25,192 bases of DNA from a virus: IMG/VR virus record IMGVR_UViG_3300009161_001944, positions 1 to 25,192 of that record. One strand, given 5' to 3'. The position numbers and the translations under genes are program-made. Below the pieces are notes generated by a model that did not search any database, was not told the origin of the DNA, and saw only the letters and a list, made by a program, of their open reading frames with translations. Shown piece by piece: positions 13,131-20,078 of this stretch. Positions within the stretch are counted from its first letter, which is position 1; each line of letters opens with the position of its first letter.

Positions 13131-14338
13131 TTATATACCTTTAGGATAATAGTATCTTCACTGAATCGACCATTCAATATTGTTTCCGTAGTTTTGACAC
13201 CTTTGGTAAACCAAGTTTCAAAACGCCGTTGTGTATTTTGCTCTTTGAACTCTTTGATCTGTTCAGGAGGCTTACGTAGAGTCTTTTGCATACTCTTATC
13301 AGTAAATTCAACAATGCTACTGTTCTTAACATTCAACCCTGCGCTAGTTTTAGCAATGTAATAGCCAATTTTTCGAATCTTTGTATTGTAAACAACAACT
13401 GCCTGAGCACCAATAATACCTGCTGGCGGAACACTGGTAATACCGAGTTTAGTGTCGCTCAACATAAACTTTAGTTTCTTAACAATTTCTTCTGCTGGCT
13501 TAACTTTGGCAGCACGTGGCTTCTTCATTACCTTAGCTTCGGCGGCAATCTGCTCACAAGCCTGTGCAATACTTTCGTAAAACTCAATCAGCTTCTTAAC
13601 ATTCTTACGGCTAACGTGCTTATAACCTTCCTTCAACTGATCATCCGCGTTACCACCTGCAAGTTCTTGCAGTTCTGCCAAACCATTTGCAAAGAAGCCC
13701 TTAATGTAGCGAGCTTGTGCAGCCTTGGCACCCTTGCCTTTAAGCAAGTTTACAACTTTAATGTCCTTGGGGTTGAACGCTTCTGGATCAGTAATCCAAG
13801 AATCAATTGCGTAATCAAGTTCGTCACTCATTGTAACAGCTTGTTCACGGATACGATCTTGAATGTTAATAACTTGAGCGGGCAAGCTAGTTTTAACTTC
13901 CGGAACTATTTCCACATCGTATTTGCCGTTTTCAATAACGCTGTCAATTTCGTTCTTCAACCATTCAACTGCACTTTTGTTTTGGTTAAAACCTGCTTTA
14001 ACATCTGGCATACCTTTGATCAAACAGGCTGCAATAGCGCCCATTGTCAAATGGCAGCGCCAATCTTTAGTCTTTTTAAACTTTTGAATAGTTGTTTTGT
14101 CGTAATCGTTACGACCCATCCAATCAATGACCTTAACTTTAAGATCCTTAGCAGAAGTTTCCAAATTGTAATATTTAAGAGCTGCTCGAAAATACGTGGT
14201 GTATTCCGAGGAAGACATGGATTCAGCACCGTCCCATTTTGGACTATAATCACGTTTGGCATTCTCACGAATGCTTACACTAGTGATCTTTTCTTTTTTA
14301 ACCTTGGGTTTAATCTTAATGCCTGCTACTGTTGCCAT
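13127..14338 (-). CDS. Unrecognised 403-aa basic protein downstream of the DnaA-box region
   Basis: The start at 14338 has AGGAG five bases upstream; an earlier in-frame ATG at 14365 lacks a site. The protein starts MATVAGIKIKPKVKKEKITS, has a long helical body, a Lys/Ala/Pro-rich linker around MKKPRAAKVKPAEEIVKKL, and a C-terminal part with PPAGIIGAQAVVVYNTKIRK and YYIAKTSAGLNVKNSS, which looks like a small beta domain. No catalytic motif is recognised. The basic ends fit nucleic-acid binding. It has a consensus sigma70 promoter and lies next to two DnaA boxes and repeats, so a replication or early regulatory role is possible, but that is only context. Confidence 0.75.
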   Translation of the reverse strand: MATVAGIKIKPKVKKEKITSVSIRENAKRDYSPKWDGAESMSSSEYTTYFRAALKYYNLETSAKDLKVKVIDWMGRNDYDKTTIQKFKKTKDWRCHLTMGAIAACLIKGMPDVKAGFNQNKSAVEWLKNEIDSVIENGKYDVEIVPEVKTSLPAQVINIQDRIREQAVTMSDELDYAIDSWITDPEAFNPKDIKVVNLLKGKGAKAAQARYIKGFFANGLAELQELAGGNADDQLKEGYKHVSRKNVKKLIEFYESIAQACEQIAAEAKVMKKPRAAKVKPAEEIVKKLKFMLSDTKLGITSVPPAGIIGAQAVVVYNTKIRKIGYYIAKTSAGLNVKNSSIVEFTDKSMQKTLRKPPEQIKEFKEQNTQRRFETWFTKGVKTTETILNGRFSEDTIILKVYK

Positions 14339-14372
14339 TTTTGCTCCTATGTTTGTGTTTAACAATATCTCT

Positions 14373-14401
14373 ATTATATAGCAAATTCAAGAAGAAGTCA
14401 A
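14373..14401 (-). promoter_or_regulatory. Consensus sigma70 promoter of the 403-aa gene
   Basis: TTGACT (14401-14396) and TATAAT (14378-14373) are exactly 17 bases apart on the minus strand. A start near 14366 gives a leader of about 28 bases to the ATG at 14338. The nearer DnaA box begins 33 bases upstream of the -35 box. Confidence 0.75.
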
Positions 14402-14433
14402 GTGTTTTTTAGGTATCTTTTACCAAAAGTTAC

Positions 14434-14453
14434 TGTGGATAACCTGTGGATAA
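14434..14453 (-). promoter_or_regulatory. Two tandem perfect DnaA boxes
   Basis: TTATCCACA, the consensus high-affinity DnaA box, occurs twice on the minus strand (14442-14434 and 14453-14445), 11 bases apart, close to one helical turn. They lie upstream of the consensus promoter for the 403-aa gene and next to AGCCCC repeats. They could be part of a replication origin or let host DnaA regulate the promoter. Confidence 0.7.
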
Positions 14454-14461
14454 CTTCTACA

Positions 14462-14535
14462 AGCCCCTATAAGCCCCTACAGCAGCCCCGTGTATGTAGA
14501 ATCCCTTGTATCTTTAGCCCCTGCTATAGGGGCTA
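14462..14535. repeat. AGCCCC repeats and 8-bp inverted repeat
   Basis: AAGCCCCTA occurs twice in tandem (14461-14469 and 14471-14479), then AGCCCC at 14484-14489 and 14516-14521, with an inverted copy GGGGCT at 14529-14534. The last two copies form a perfect stem TAGCCCCT (14515-14522) / AGGGGCTA (14528-14535) with a five-base loop. These GC-rich units stand out from the AT-rich surroundings. No T-run follows on either strand, so it is not a standard terminator. Together with the DnaA boxes it is iteron-like. Confidence 0.6.
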
Positions 14536-14545
14536 TAAACGTGTC

Positions 14546-14854
14546 TTAGAACACGGGAATAAATGGTCCAGAGTCCCGCTTAGATATAAGTTCACCATAT
14601 TTGAGTAAAAACATTGTGCGTTTTGGTTCGTTATAAAAATCCAAACGGATAGTTTGTACGCAAAATTTGGTTCTGTATCTGACATCTTTGAGGGATACTT
14701 CCTGCGGAAACCATTCTTCGTGTTCTCTATGAGTAAATCCCAAAACCGATTTCATTTTGTTTCGAATCAGCGTTACACTAGGCGGGTGATCTTTTCGAAT
14801 TTGTTCGTAAATCTTATTCCAAGATTCTTGTGTTAAAATTATAGCTTTGCTCAT
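14546..14854 (-). CDS. Hypothetical phage protein, 102 aa
   Basis: MSKAIILTQESWNKIYEQIR then KDHPPSVTLIRNKMKSVLGF, HREHEEWF and a C-terminal beta-rich part with QTIRLDFYNEPKRTMFLLKY. I know this as a recurring type of phage protein without known function. Basic. Its ATG overlaps the stop of the 195-aa gene as ATGA with no separate Shine-Dalgarno. Downstream is the non-coding repeat region. Confidence 0.7.
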   Translation of the reverse strand: MSKAIILTQESWNKIYEQIRKDHPPSVTLIRNKMKSVLGFTHREHEEWFPQEVSLKDVRYRTKFCVQTIRLDFYNEPKRTMFLLKYGELISKRDSGPFIPVF

Positions 14855-15438
14855 AGCATTTGATCGTAATCACCCTCACGGAAGATCCACCCCAGTTTCT
14901 TTAGATCTTCTTTGATTTCATCAGTAATCGCACCTTCACCCACAAAGGCTTCGCCTTCTTTGTAATAGGTTTGCTGTTCTAATGTCCAGCTTTCCCATTC
15001 CCCATCTTCCAATAGTATATTATTACGTATGCCCGAGCAATACCAATCAATGTAATCACCTTCACCACGCATGTCTGCCACAATGCCACCAGCACTACGC
15101 CAACTGGCGCTCCAACGTTGATCCTTAAGAATTGGTAATACTTCAAGTTGTTGGAAATCGTTATTGCACATGGCAGCATATAGATGTTGAGCATATACAC
15201 GACTCTCACGTACTTTTGCAACCATCCAATCGGAACTACGCATATCAAATTCCATATTGTTCCGTTGCCAATCAGTATCAGTTAAATTTTCCTCATCTCG
15301 AAGAATCCAACTGTTATACATTTCAATCATAGCCTTGACATTGGGGTCGTCAAGACTTTTACCTTCCTCAACAACTCGTTTAATATAGTTGTCTCTTTGG
15401 AAGGTGTGACGTTCAGGACTGCTGGCTACACTAGTCAT
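14851..15438 (-). CDS. Hypothetical phage protein, 195 aa
   Basis: The central part is conserved-looking: SDWMVAKVRESRVYAQHLYA, then WSASWRSAGGIVADMRGEGD and YIDWYCSG, followed by an acidic C-terminus (AITDEIKEDLKKLGW). Proteins with this pattern occur in large phages; no function is known to me. No membrane segment. Overlaps both neighbours by four bases. Confidence 0.7.
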   Translation of the reverse strand: MTSVASSPERHTFQRDNYIKRVVEEGKSLDDPNVKAMIEMYNSWILRDEENLTDTDWQRNNMEFDMRSSDWMVAKVRESRVYAQHLYAAMCNNDFQQLEVLPILKDQRWSASWRSAGGIVADMRGEGDYIDWYCSGIRNNILLEDGEWESWTLEQQTYYKEGEAFVGEGAITDEIKEDLKKLGWIFREGDYDQML

Positions 15439-15701
15439 TGCACAAGTCTAGTGGCAGTATCATTGATTGAGTCAATTAGTTTTTTGGCCAACTTAGGATC
15501 TTCCTCAATCAGTTGATCCAAATCAACTGGAGCCCCGTCTAATACTTCTCCAGTATGAATCATTTTGGTAATTTCTGCAATCAATTCATCAAGTTCTTCT
15601 TGGGAACCTTCAAAATCATCAAAACACCCTGGAGCAAATTCAACCTTGAGAGTTTTGTAATCATTGGGAGTCAAATCTTCAAATTTTTTCGTATCACTCA
15701 T
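15435..15701 (-). CDS. Hypothetical acidic protein, 88 aa
   Basis: A strongly acidic, helical protein: DFEGSQEELDELIAEITKMI, LDGAPVDLDQLIEEDPKLAK. It starts MSDTKKFEDLTPNDYKTL. No family recognised beyond similarity to small acidic phage proteins. The ATG overlaps the stop of the Cys-rich 53-aa gene. Confidence 0.65.
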   Translation of the reverse strand: MSDTKKFEDLTPNDYKTLKVEFAPGCFDDFEGSQEELDELIAEITKMIHTGEVLDGAPVDLDQLIEEDPKLAKKLIDSINDTATRLVQ

Positions 15702-15859
15702 TTCACACTTTCTGGAGTTACAGGTCTATTAATACAATATTCACAAGTTGGATCATCACATTTGTCTTCCGACCAAATGTTACAAGGTTCACAATAGAAA
15801 CAATCATATTCTTCCGAATACGACTTTGGTGCTTGGCAGCAGATTGCAGTTAGGTCCAC
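15698..15859 (-). CDS. Cysteine-rich small protein with GTG start, 53 aa
   Basis: A frame of 53 codons begins at GTG (15859), overlaps the stop of the 282-aa gene by ten bases and ends with TGA overlapping the next ATG. The protein has eight cysteines: CC at 7-8, then C20-F-Y-C23-x2-C26, C34, C39 and C42. The paired spacing suggests one or two zinc sites. The preserved frame, cysteine pattern and operon-type overlaps argue for a real gene. Function unknown. Confidence 0.6.
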   Translation of the reverse strand: MDLTAICCQAPKSYSEEYDCFYCEPCNIWSEDKCDDPTCEYCINRPVTPESVK

Positions 15860-16698
15860 AATGCGTCTCTTATCTTGATCAAACGTATCATCATTGCTTC
15901 ATCTTCTTCGTCGTATTCACGTTCAATTTTTGAAGATAAATCAAGTGCCAGTCGGCTTTCTTCTCGTTCTTCTTCAGTTCTATCACTAAGCATACTCATA
16001 AATCCTTTTTTAGGATTTGCCAGTCTACGACGTTCACACAATTCACTCCATCCGCTTGCATCCATTGCATCTGGACGATTTGGATATACAGTGGTCCACC
16101 ATACATAAAGTTCTTTAAGTTCCTTGGCACGTTCTGCTTGTGGAGTGGGTTGCCCATAGAGTGGATTTTCTTTGTCAAACCAATCTTCGTCAAATTTCAA
16201 AGTCATTGCCCAGTCAAGGTGATCCATCCCCGCTTGTGGACTGCGCCAAGTTCTCCAACGCCACCAACCACTTGCCCAAAATGGAGGATCATATTTGGCA
16301 CGGTCTTCCTTATCTCCCCAGGCAATATGGCTCCATGCTGATTCTATTTCAACAAAATCAACCAGCTCATTGAATAAGCAAGGCAAAAAGCGGTTCCCCA
16401 CGTCGCGCCATTGACCCGGCTTAATATCCCGGGGATGAGCGGTAAGACTATGAGTGCGACTAACCCAACGGTTGTTAATGTAGTACTTGATATCATATAG
16501 TTTCCTTATAGGCCATGTTACAAAGTCTTGAAGATGACTAAGTGCTTCTTCCGCTAACCAGTATCGGAAGTTATGTTTCATTTGAGCTGTAGTTGTCCAG
16601 TCATCCCATTCCTCGCTTGTGCCTGTGCTGAGTTTTTTGGTGCCGCGAATCCAGTCTGCAAAAGGAGTGCAACTCCAGTAATGTGCATGTTGTGCCAT
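15850..16698 (-). CDS. Hypothetical tryptophan-rich phage protein, 282 aa
   Basis: Starts MAQHAHYWSCTPFADWIRGT and has DWTTTAQMKHNFRYWLAEEA, then a Trp-rich core with DPPFWASGWWRWRTWRSPQA and MTLKFDEDWF, and an acidic, helical C-terminus (IEREYDEEDEAMMI). Proteins of this type recur in T4-like phages, function unknown. No transmembrane segment despite 18 or so tryptophans. It has its own consensus promoter and a hairpin over its ribosome-binding region. Confidence 0.75.
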   Translation of the reverse strand: MAQHAHYWSCTPFADWIRGTKKLSTGTSEEWDDWTTTAQMKHNFRYWLAEEALSHLQDFVTWPIRKLYDIKYYINNRWVSRTHSLTAHPRDIKPGQWRDVGNRFLPCLFNELVDFVEIESAWSHIAWGDKEDRAKYDPPFWASGWWRWRTWRSPQAGMDHLDWAMTLKFDEDWFDKENPLYGQPTPQAERAKELKELYVWWTTVYPNRPDAMDASGWSELCERRRLANPKKGFMSMLSDRTEEEREESRLALDLSSKIEREYDEEDEAMMIRLIKIRDALWT

Positions 16699-16705
16699 AA
16701 TATAA

Positions 16706-16746
16706 AAATCCTGTTTATGTATTTAATTATACACTAAACAGGATTT
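16706..16746 (-). promoter_or_regulatory. 12-bp inverted repeat with promoter -10 in its loop
   Basis: AAATCCTGTTTA (16706-16717) and TAAACAGGATTT (16735-16746) are perfect reverse complements with a 17-base loop that contains TATAAT. On the minus-strand RNA the 3' arm contains AGGA (16712-16709), ten bases before the ATG at 16698, and runs into TTTTTA. Read-through RNA would fold into a hairpin that hides this site or acts as a weak terminator; RNA started at the internal promoter would lack the 5' arm. Confidence 0.65.
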
Positions 16747-16754
16747 GTTGTCAA
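16726..16754 (-). promoter_or_regulatory. Perfect consensus sigma70 promoter of the 282-aa gene
   Basis: TTGACA (16754-16749) and TATAAT (16731-16726) with exactly 17 bases between, all on the minus strand. The start would be near 16719, about 21 bases before the ATG at 16698. This is the only fully consensus promoter in the window. Confidence 0.8.
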
Positions 16755-16755
16755 T

Positions 16756-17121
16756 TTATTTCTTTAAGAACTGTGCTAGTTCTGGCGCCCGCCAACCCAA
16801 AGGTTTTAAGACTTTTCCATCTTCACGTTTACGAACTTTGCCAGTTTCTTTATCAACTTTTTCAAAGTTTGTACGCATTACTTCTTTCCAAGCGCCTTCA
16901 CCATCTGCGCCCATGCTATGGATAGCACCAATAGTAACAACTAGGATATCAATAAGTGCATCTAATTGTTCCACTTGATCATCTGATAATGTTGCTTCCA
17001 ACAATTCCTGATGTTCTTCATTGATAAGATTAACATACATTGCGTATTGTTTTTCGTTAAAACCTTCAACCAATTGGTCGCAGGCCGTCATAAATTTTTG
17101 TTGATCTCTAAAGGGGTTCAT
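16756..17121 (-). CDS. MazG/HisE-superfamily NTP pyrophosphohydrolase-like protein
   Basis: A 121-aa helical protein with the metal motif EEHQE (35-39) and a second acidic helix EQLDALIDILV (51-61), followed by MGADGEGAWKEVMRTNFEKV and a C-terminal GKVLKPLGWRAPEL segment. This arrangement is typical of a phage branch of all-alpha NTP pyrophosphohydrolases, distinct from the shorter relative at 7094-7366. Likely a house-cleaning or nucleotide-signalling enzyme; substrate unknown. AAGGA precedes the ATG. A consensus promoter for the next gene begins at its stop. Confidence 0.8.
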   Translation of the reverse strand: MNPFRDQQKFMTACDQLVEGFNEKQYAMYVNLINEEHQELLEATLSDDQVEQLDALIDILVVTIGAIHSMGADGEGAWKEVMRTNFEKVDKETGKVRKREDGKVLKPLGWRAPELAQFLKK

Positions 17122-17131
17122 GTTATTTTCC

Positions 17132-17329
17132 TTATGCTAATTTGTCTAAATTTTGTCCTGGCCGATTCATTCGACGATTCATTTCAATTCGTTTTGCTTC
17201 GTCAATTTCTCGATTATGTTTGATTCTACGGTCGTCCTGAATTCTTTCGGTATGACGTCGTTCGGCACGCCTAATTTCTGTTCGACGATGTAACTCGTTA
17301 TTGTAAGCAGTTATTTTATCAATGGTCAT
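17132..17329 (-). CDS. Small highly charged Arg-rich protein, 65 aa
   Basis: Sequence is dominated by Arg, Glu and Lys: ELHRRTEIRRAERRHTERI, then QDDRRIKHNREIDEAKRIEM. It should form a single long helix or coiled coil, possibly binding nucleic acid. No Shine-Dalgarno is clear; it begins one base after the stop of the gene upstream. Confidence 0.55.
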   Translation of the reverse strand: MTIDKITAYNNELHRRTEIRRAERRHTERIQDDRRIKHNREIDEAKRIEMNRRMNRPGQNLDKLA

Positions 17330-17330
17330 A

Positions 17331-17513
17331 TTAGTCTACTATCATTAATTGTTTTTCATTGTAGATGTGTAATGCACCTGCTACTTCTGGAGTAGTGCAT
17401 TCCACAACAACTCTACGTTCGCCAGCCAGTGTATCAAATACTGAAATAACAATGCCGGGCCATTTGTAGCCACTGATCTTCTCTACCTTATCGCCCACTG
17501 CAAGTAATGCCAT
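17331..17513 (-). CDS. Small SH3-like beta protein, 60 aa
   Basis: MALLAVGDKVEKISGYKWPG then IVISVFDTLAGERRVVVECT and GALHIYNEKQLMIV. The VGDKV...G.V..VF....G..R.VVE......LHIY...L pattern is a common small beta-barrel protein in phages and prophages, function unknown. AGGAAG precedes the ATG. Confidence 0.7.
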   Translation of the reverse strand: MALLAVGDKVEKISGYKWPGIVISVFDTLAGERRVVVECTTPEVAGALHIYNEKQLMIVD

Positions 17514-17517
17514 TTTA

Positions 17518-17751
17518 TTATCTTCCTGTTGTTGTTTTATTTATTTTTGGACCCGTTGTTACAAAGTCCAATCCCGCCATACGACCCTCGTATAATTTAC
17601 CATTCCATTTCATAGCAAGTTTAACGCTTTTATTAAGCACCACAGTGAGACGTTCATTTTCTTTAAATTCATGAACTTCAGCTGATACATTTTTACTGCT
17701 GCTACCCACTTGTTGAATAATGCAGGTACTACTAACTCTACTTATTTCCAT
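17518..17751 (-). CDS. Hypothetical basic protein, 77 aa
   Basis: MEISRVSSTCIIQQVGSSSK with a beta-rich middle (FKENERLTVVLNKSVKLAMK) and KLYEGRMAGLDFVTTGP at the end. No family recognised. AAAGG lies before the ATG; it follows the GT4 gene by one base. Confidence 0.6.
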   Translation of the reverse strand: MEISRVSSTCIIQQVGSSSKNVSAEVHEFKENERLTVVLNKSVKLAMKWNGKLYEGRMAGLDFVTTGPKINKTTTGR

Positions 17752-17752
17752 A

Positions 17753-18724
17753 TTAACCTTTTAGAAATACTTGATTAAATTTATGCATAACTGGAATTGG
17801 AGCAAATTGTTCTACACGCTTTGTCCAATCTTCCTTACCAACTAGCTCACGCACATTCATTAACATTTCAAAAACATTATGTTGAGAATATAATGTTCCT
17901 GAATTTTCTAGAACTTTTGTATGATGTAGATCACTGCCATGTTCCCATGCTAATACAGGTTTGTTCAAATACAATGCTTCACATATTGCAAGTCCAAAAC
18001 TTTCGCCATCGTTTCGAGCATGTAGCATTGTATCCCATGTATGTATTAAATTTGACTTTACTTGTAAATCCTGTACGTCTGATAAAAACGTTACATTGGG
18101 ATGATTAATCCACGGCTCAGTTCCAGCAAATACAAATGCAATATCATTTCGAATGTCTAACAAATTAGCAATGGCTTGTTTAACAAACGGAATATCAAAA
18201 GAGTATCTTCCTCCATGTCTTCCAATAACAAATTTGTCTGGATCTATTCCCAAGTCCGTTCTATAATTAGCGGTAGGCGTGGGTAACTTAACAATATGAG
18301 GTACCCATGGTAACGATTCGATATTGTTACGTTTGGCAATGTTGTCAGCTAACCATTCGGATACATACGCATATTGATCACCGTGTGGTTGATAATTTTG
18401 AAATACTGCATGAACACCTGTCTTGCAGTTATTTGGTAAAAAGTCCACATTCCCGCTTCTAAGAAAATATGCATAGTCAATCTTTTGTGTTTCAATGATG
18501 TTTTGCACATCGTCAGGACCTTGATGACCAATAATTTGAAATTCTTCTTCCAGCCTTTCTCGTACACCAACATCGGTACCCAAGTATCCATCGGGTCGAC
18601 GTGTTGCATCATAGCAAATAATACTTTCATTTCCCAACACTTCTTGATTATATCTAGCATAATCAGTTACTGCTACTGTAGTACCTCGAACATCTAATTG
18701 ATTGTTATGAAATAAAACCTTCAT
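17753..18724 (-). CDS. GT-B glycosyltransferase (family 4-like)
   Basis: A 323-aa protein with the C-terminal signature of GT4 enzymes: DKFVIGRHGGRYSFDIPF (about 163-180, with the donor-phosphate Arg169), FVFAGTEPW (198-205), and HARNDGESFGLAICEALYLN (235-254), an E-x7-E motif (E241, E249) that holds the nucleotide sugar. The N-terminal half starts MKVLFHNNQLDVRGTTVAVT, a typical acceptor Rossmann start with the GG-loop replaced by RGT. Retaining glycosyltransferase; acceptor unknown. The ATG overlaps the stop of the 101-aa gene. Confidence 0.88.
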   Translation of the reverse strand: MKVLFHNNQLDVRGTTVAVTDYARYNQEVLGNESIICYDATRRPDGYLGTDVGVRERLEEEFQIIGHQGPDDVQNIIETQKIDYAYFLRSGNVDFLPNNCKTGVHAVFQNYQPHGDQYAYVSEWLADNIAKRNNIESLPWVPHIVKLPTPTANYRTDLGIDPDKFVIGRHGGRYSFDIPFVKQAIANLLDIRNDIAFVFAGTEPWINHPNVTFLSDVQDLQVKSNLIHTWDTMLHARNDGESFGLAICEALYLNKPVLAWEHGSDLHHTKVLENSGTLYSQHNVFEMLMNVRELVGKEDWTKRVEQFAPIPVMHKFNQVFLKG

Positions 18725-19026
18725 TTAACAGATCCCCATTTTAAATAAAACTCACTTAATTTCTTTACTTCAAGTTCGGCCACAATAATGTATTCGTAAC
18801 CATATCTAGAATGATTTAAATACCTACGCCACTCGGGCTTGTCAATTGCATGTTCCATAACAAATTGTCCTTGCTCACTCTTTTCCCAATTGTACATAGG
18901 TTCAGCGGCATACAGATCAGGATCTTCAACATCTCCCAATTGAAAACTATGAACAACAACTTTGTGAATCTCTTTCACAAAAACTTGATCATCCTTATGG
19001 TATTGTTCCCACCTTACTGTGCCCAT
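18721..19026 (-). CDS. Hypothetical phage protein, 101 aa
   Basis: MGTVRWEQYHKDDQVFVKEI then VVVHSFQLGDVEDPDLYAAE, WEKSEQGQFVMEHAIDKPEW and YGYEYIIVAELEVKKLSEF. This layout, particularly the VEDPDLYAAEPxYxWExSExGxWVMExA-like part, is recurrent in T4-like phages; function unknown. No Shine-Dalgarno; its start is inside the 3' end of the 82-aa gene. Confidence 0.7.
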   Translation of the reverse strand: MGTVRWEQYHKDDQVFVKEIHKVVVHSFQLGDVEDPDLYAAEPMYNWEKSEQGQFVMEHAIDKPEWRRYLNHSRYGYEYIIVAELEVKKLSEFYLKWGSVK

Positions 19027-19262
19027 TTTAGTATTAATGTTATATAAATTTTTTTGTGTATATCAAATGTATTTGAATAAACTTTTGCATAAGCTGGGGC
19101 TCGGTGTGCGTAATAAAATTCTTTATTATGAGATCTTATCCAATCTGCAACCTCTTGTTTACAGCTTATAGTATACCATGTATCTCCATCAACATCAGCA
19201 CTATCCACTAATCTAAATGCAGGTACATCGTATCCGCCTGACATTACATATACACCTGACAT
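19014..19262 (-). CDS. Hypothetical protein, 82 aa
   Basis: Starts MSGVYVMSGGYDVPAFRLVD, contains DTWYTISCKQEVADWIRSHN and ends in a hydrophobic YITLILKWAQ. GGAAACAGTA precedes the ATG. The first and seventh codons lie in a repeated AATGTCAGG, so either ATG could be used. No family recognised. Confidence 0.6.
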   Translation of the reverse strand: MSGVYVMSGGYDVPAFRLVDSADVDGDTWYTISCKQEVADWIRSHNKEFYYAHRAPAYAKVYSNTFDIHKKIYITLILKWAQ

Positions 19263-19579
19263 TACTGTTTCCGTGATAGATGAAATAATGTAATAAACTT
19301 TTCAGCATCTTTAAGATGTTTAAAATCCCACATATCCCAAGACATACGATTACAGTTGGACCATTCTTTTAATTTTTCTTCAACCCATTTAACACATTCA
19401 TCTAAATCTTTAGTAGGATAGTGATTACCTGCATCGTCCGTAATTCCAAAATCTTCTATAAATTGCAAACGCCATTTATATGTGATATTTGGTAAACGTC
19501 TAAGGGTGGGTTTAATCACTGAATGTCCGTCTTTCCATTTAAACATTACTGACTGCAATTTATCCAGTGCCGCGTTCAA
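19262..19579 (-). CDS. Hypothetical protein, 105 aa
   Basis: A Trp- and Lys-rich soluble protein: QSVMFKWKDGHSVIKPTLRR, LQFIEDFGITDDAGNHYPT and a helical ECVKWVEEKLKEW. No family recognised. One-base and four-base overlaps with neighbours. Confidence 0.6.
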   Translation of the reverse strand: MNAALDKLQSVMFKWKDGHSVIKPTLRRLPNITYKWRLQFIEDFGITDDAGNHYPTKDLDECVKWVEEKLKEWSNCNRMSWDMWDFKHLKDAEKFITLFHLSRKQ

Positions 19580-20073
19580 ACTTTTTTCTTCCTTGGTGGA
19601 TAGTTCCTACGTTTGGGTTTGGATTCTTTAACAACCATTGGACCATGACTTGCATCTTGTTGTGACTTTTCCATTGCTGCATGAATAATGTCTGGATCAA
19701 TATGATCTTCGTCTATATAGTACTCGTCCATACCATCATGACCATCACCAGTAAATTCTTCATCATCAGTTGAAATAACTGCCATCCCAGTTCTAGCCAG
19801 CATTTTATGAGCAGCATCTACATCACTAAATGCGTCTCTAACACTGCCAACATGACCATCTTTAGTTTGACTAATTGTATGCCAAGTACGGACTTCTAAC
19901 AAAGGTTCAATTTCTGTTGGGACTTCAACAAGGTAATGGGGCTCTTTATTATAATTGCCGTAATCAATAGTAAAGATTTTGATTACAATACCTTGTGTGG
20001 ATTTGGCGTTATTTTTGGTAATGCCATAAATCCAAACTGTATCACCTACAAAATATTTTTTCTTAACTGTCAT
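19576..20073 (-). CDS. Hypothetical protein with SH3-like N-terminus and acidic/basic tail, 165 aa
   Basis: The N-terminal MTVKKKYFVGDTVWIYGITK and TQGIVIKIFTIDYGN...HYLVEVPTEIEPLLEVR read as a small beta barrel. The C-terminal half is acidic (ISTDDEEFTGDGHDGMDEYY) and then ends in a basic tail, ESKPKRRNYPPRKKKV. The polar tail may bind nucleic acid. There is no clear Shine-Dalgarno, but a strong dyad lies 12 bases upstream. Confidence 0.65.
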   Translation of the reverse strand: MTVKKKYFVGDTVWIYGITKNNAKSTQGIVIKIFTIDYGNYNKEPHYLVEVPTEIEPLLEVRTWHTISQTKDGHVGSVRDAFSDVDAAHKMLARTGMAVISTDDEEFTGDGHDGMDEYYIDEDHIDPDIIHAAMEKSQQDASHGPMVVKESKPKRRNYPPRKKKV

Positions 20074-20078
20074 ATATT

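Noticed and set aside
13616-14362. A 248-codon plus-strand open frame opposite the 403-aa gene
   Set aside because: It is fully antisense to a gene with a good promoter and ribosome-binding site, and its Cys/Phe/Asn-rich composition is that of a shadow frame.
14515-14535. TAGCCCCT/AGGGGCTA stem as a Rho-independent terminator
   Set aside because: No T-run follows on either strand; it fits better as part of the AGCCCC repeat group.
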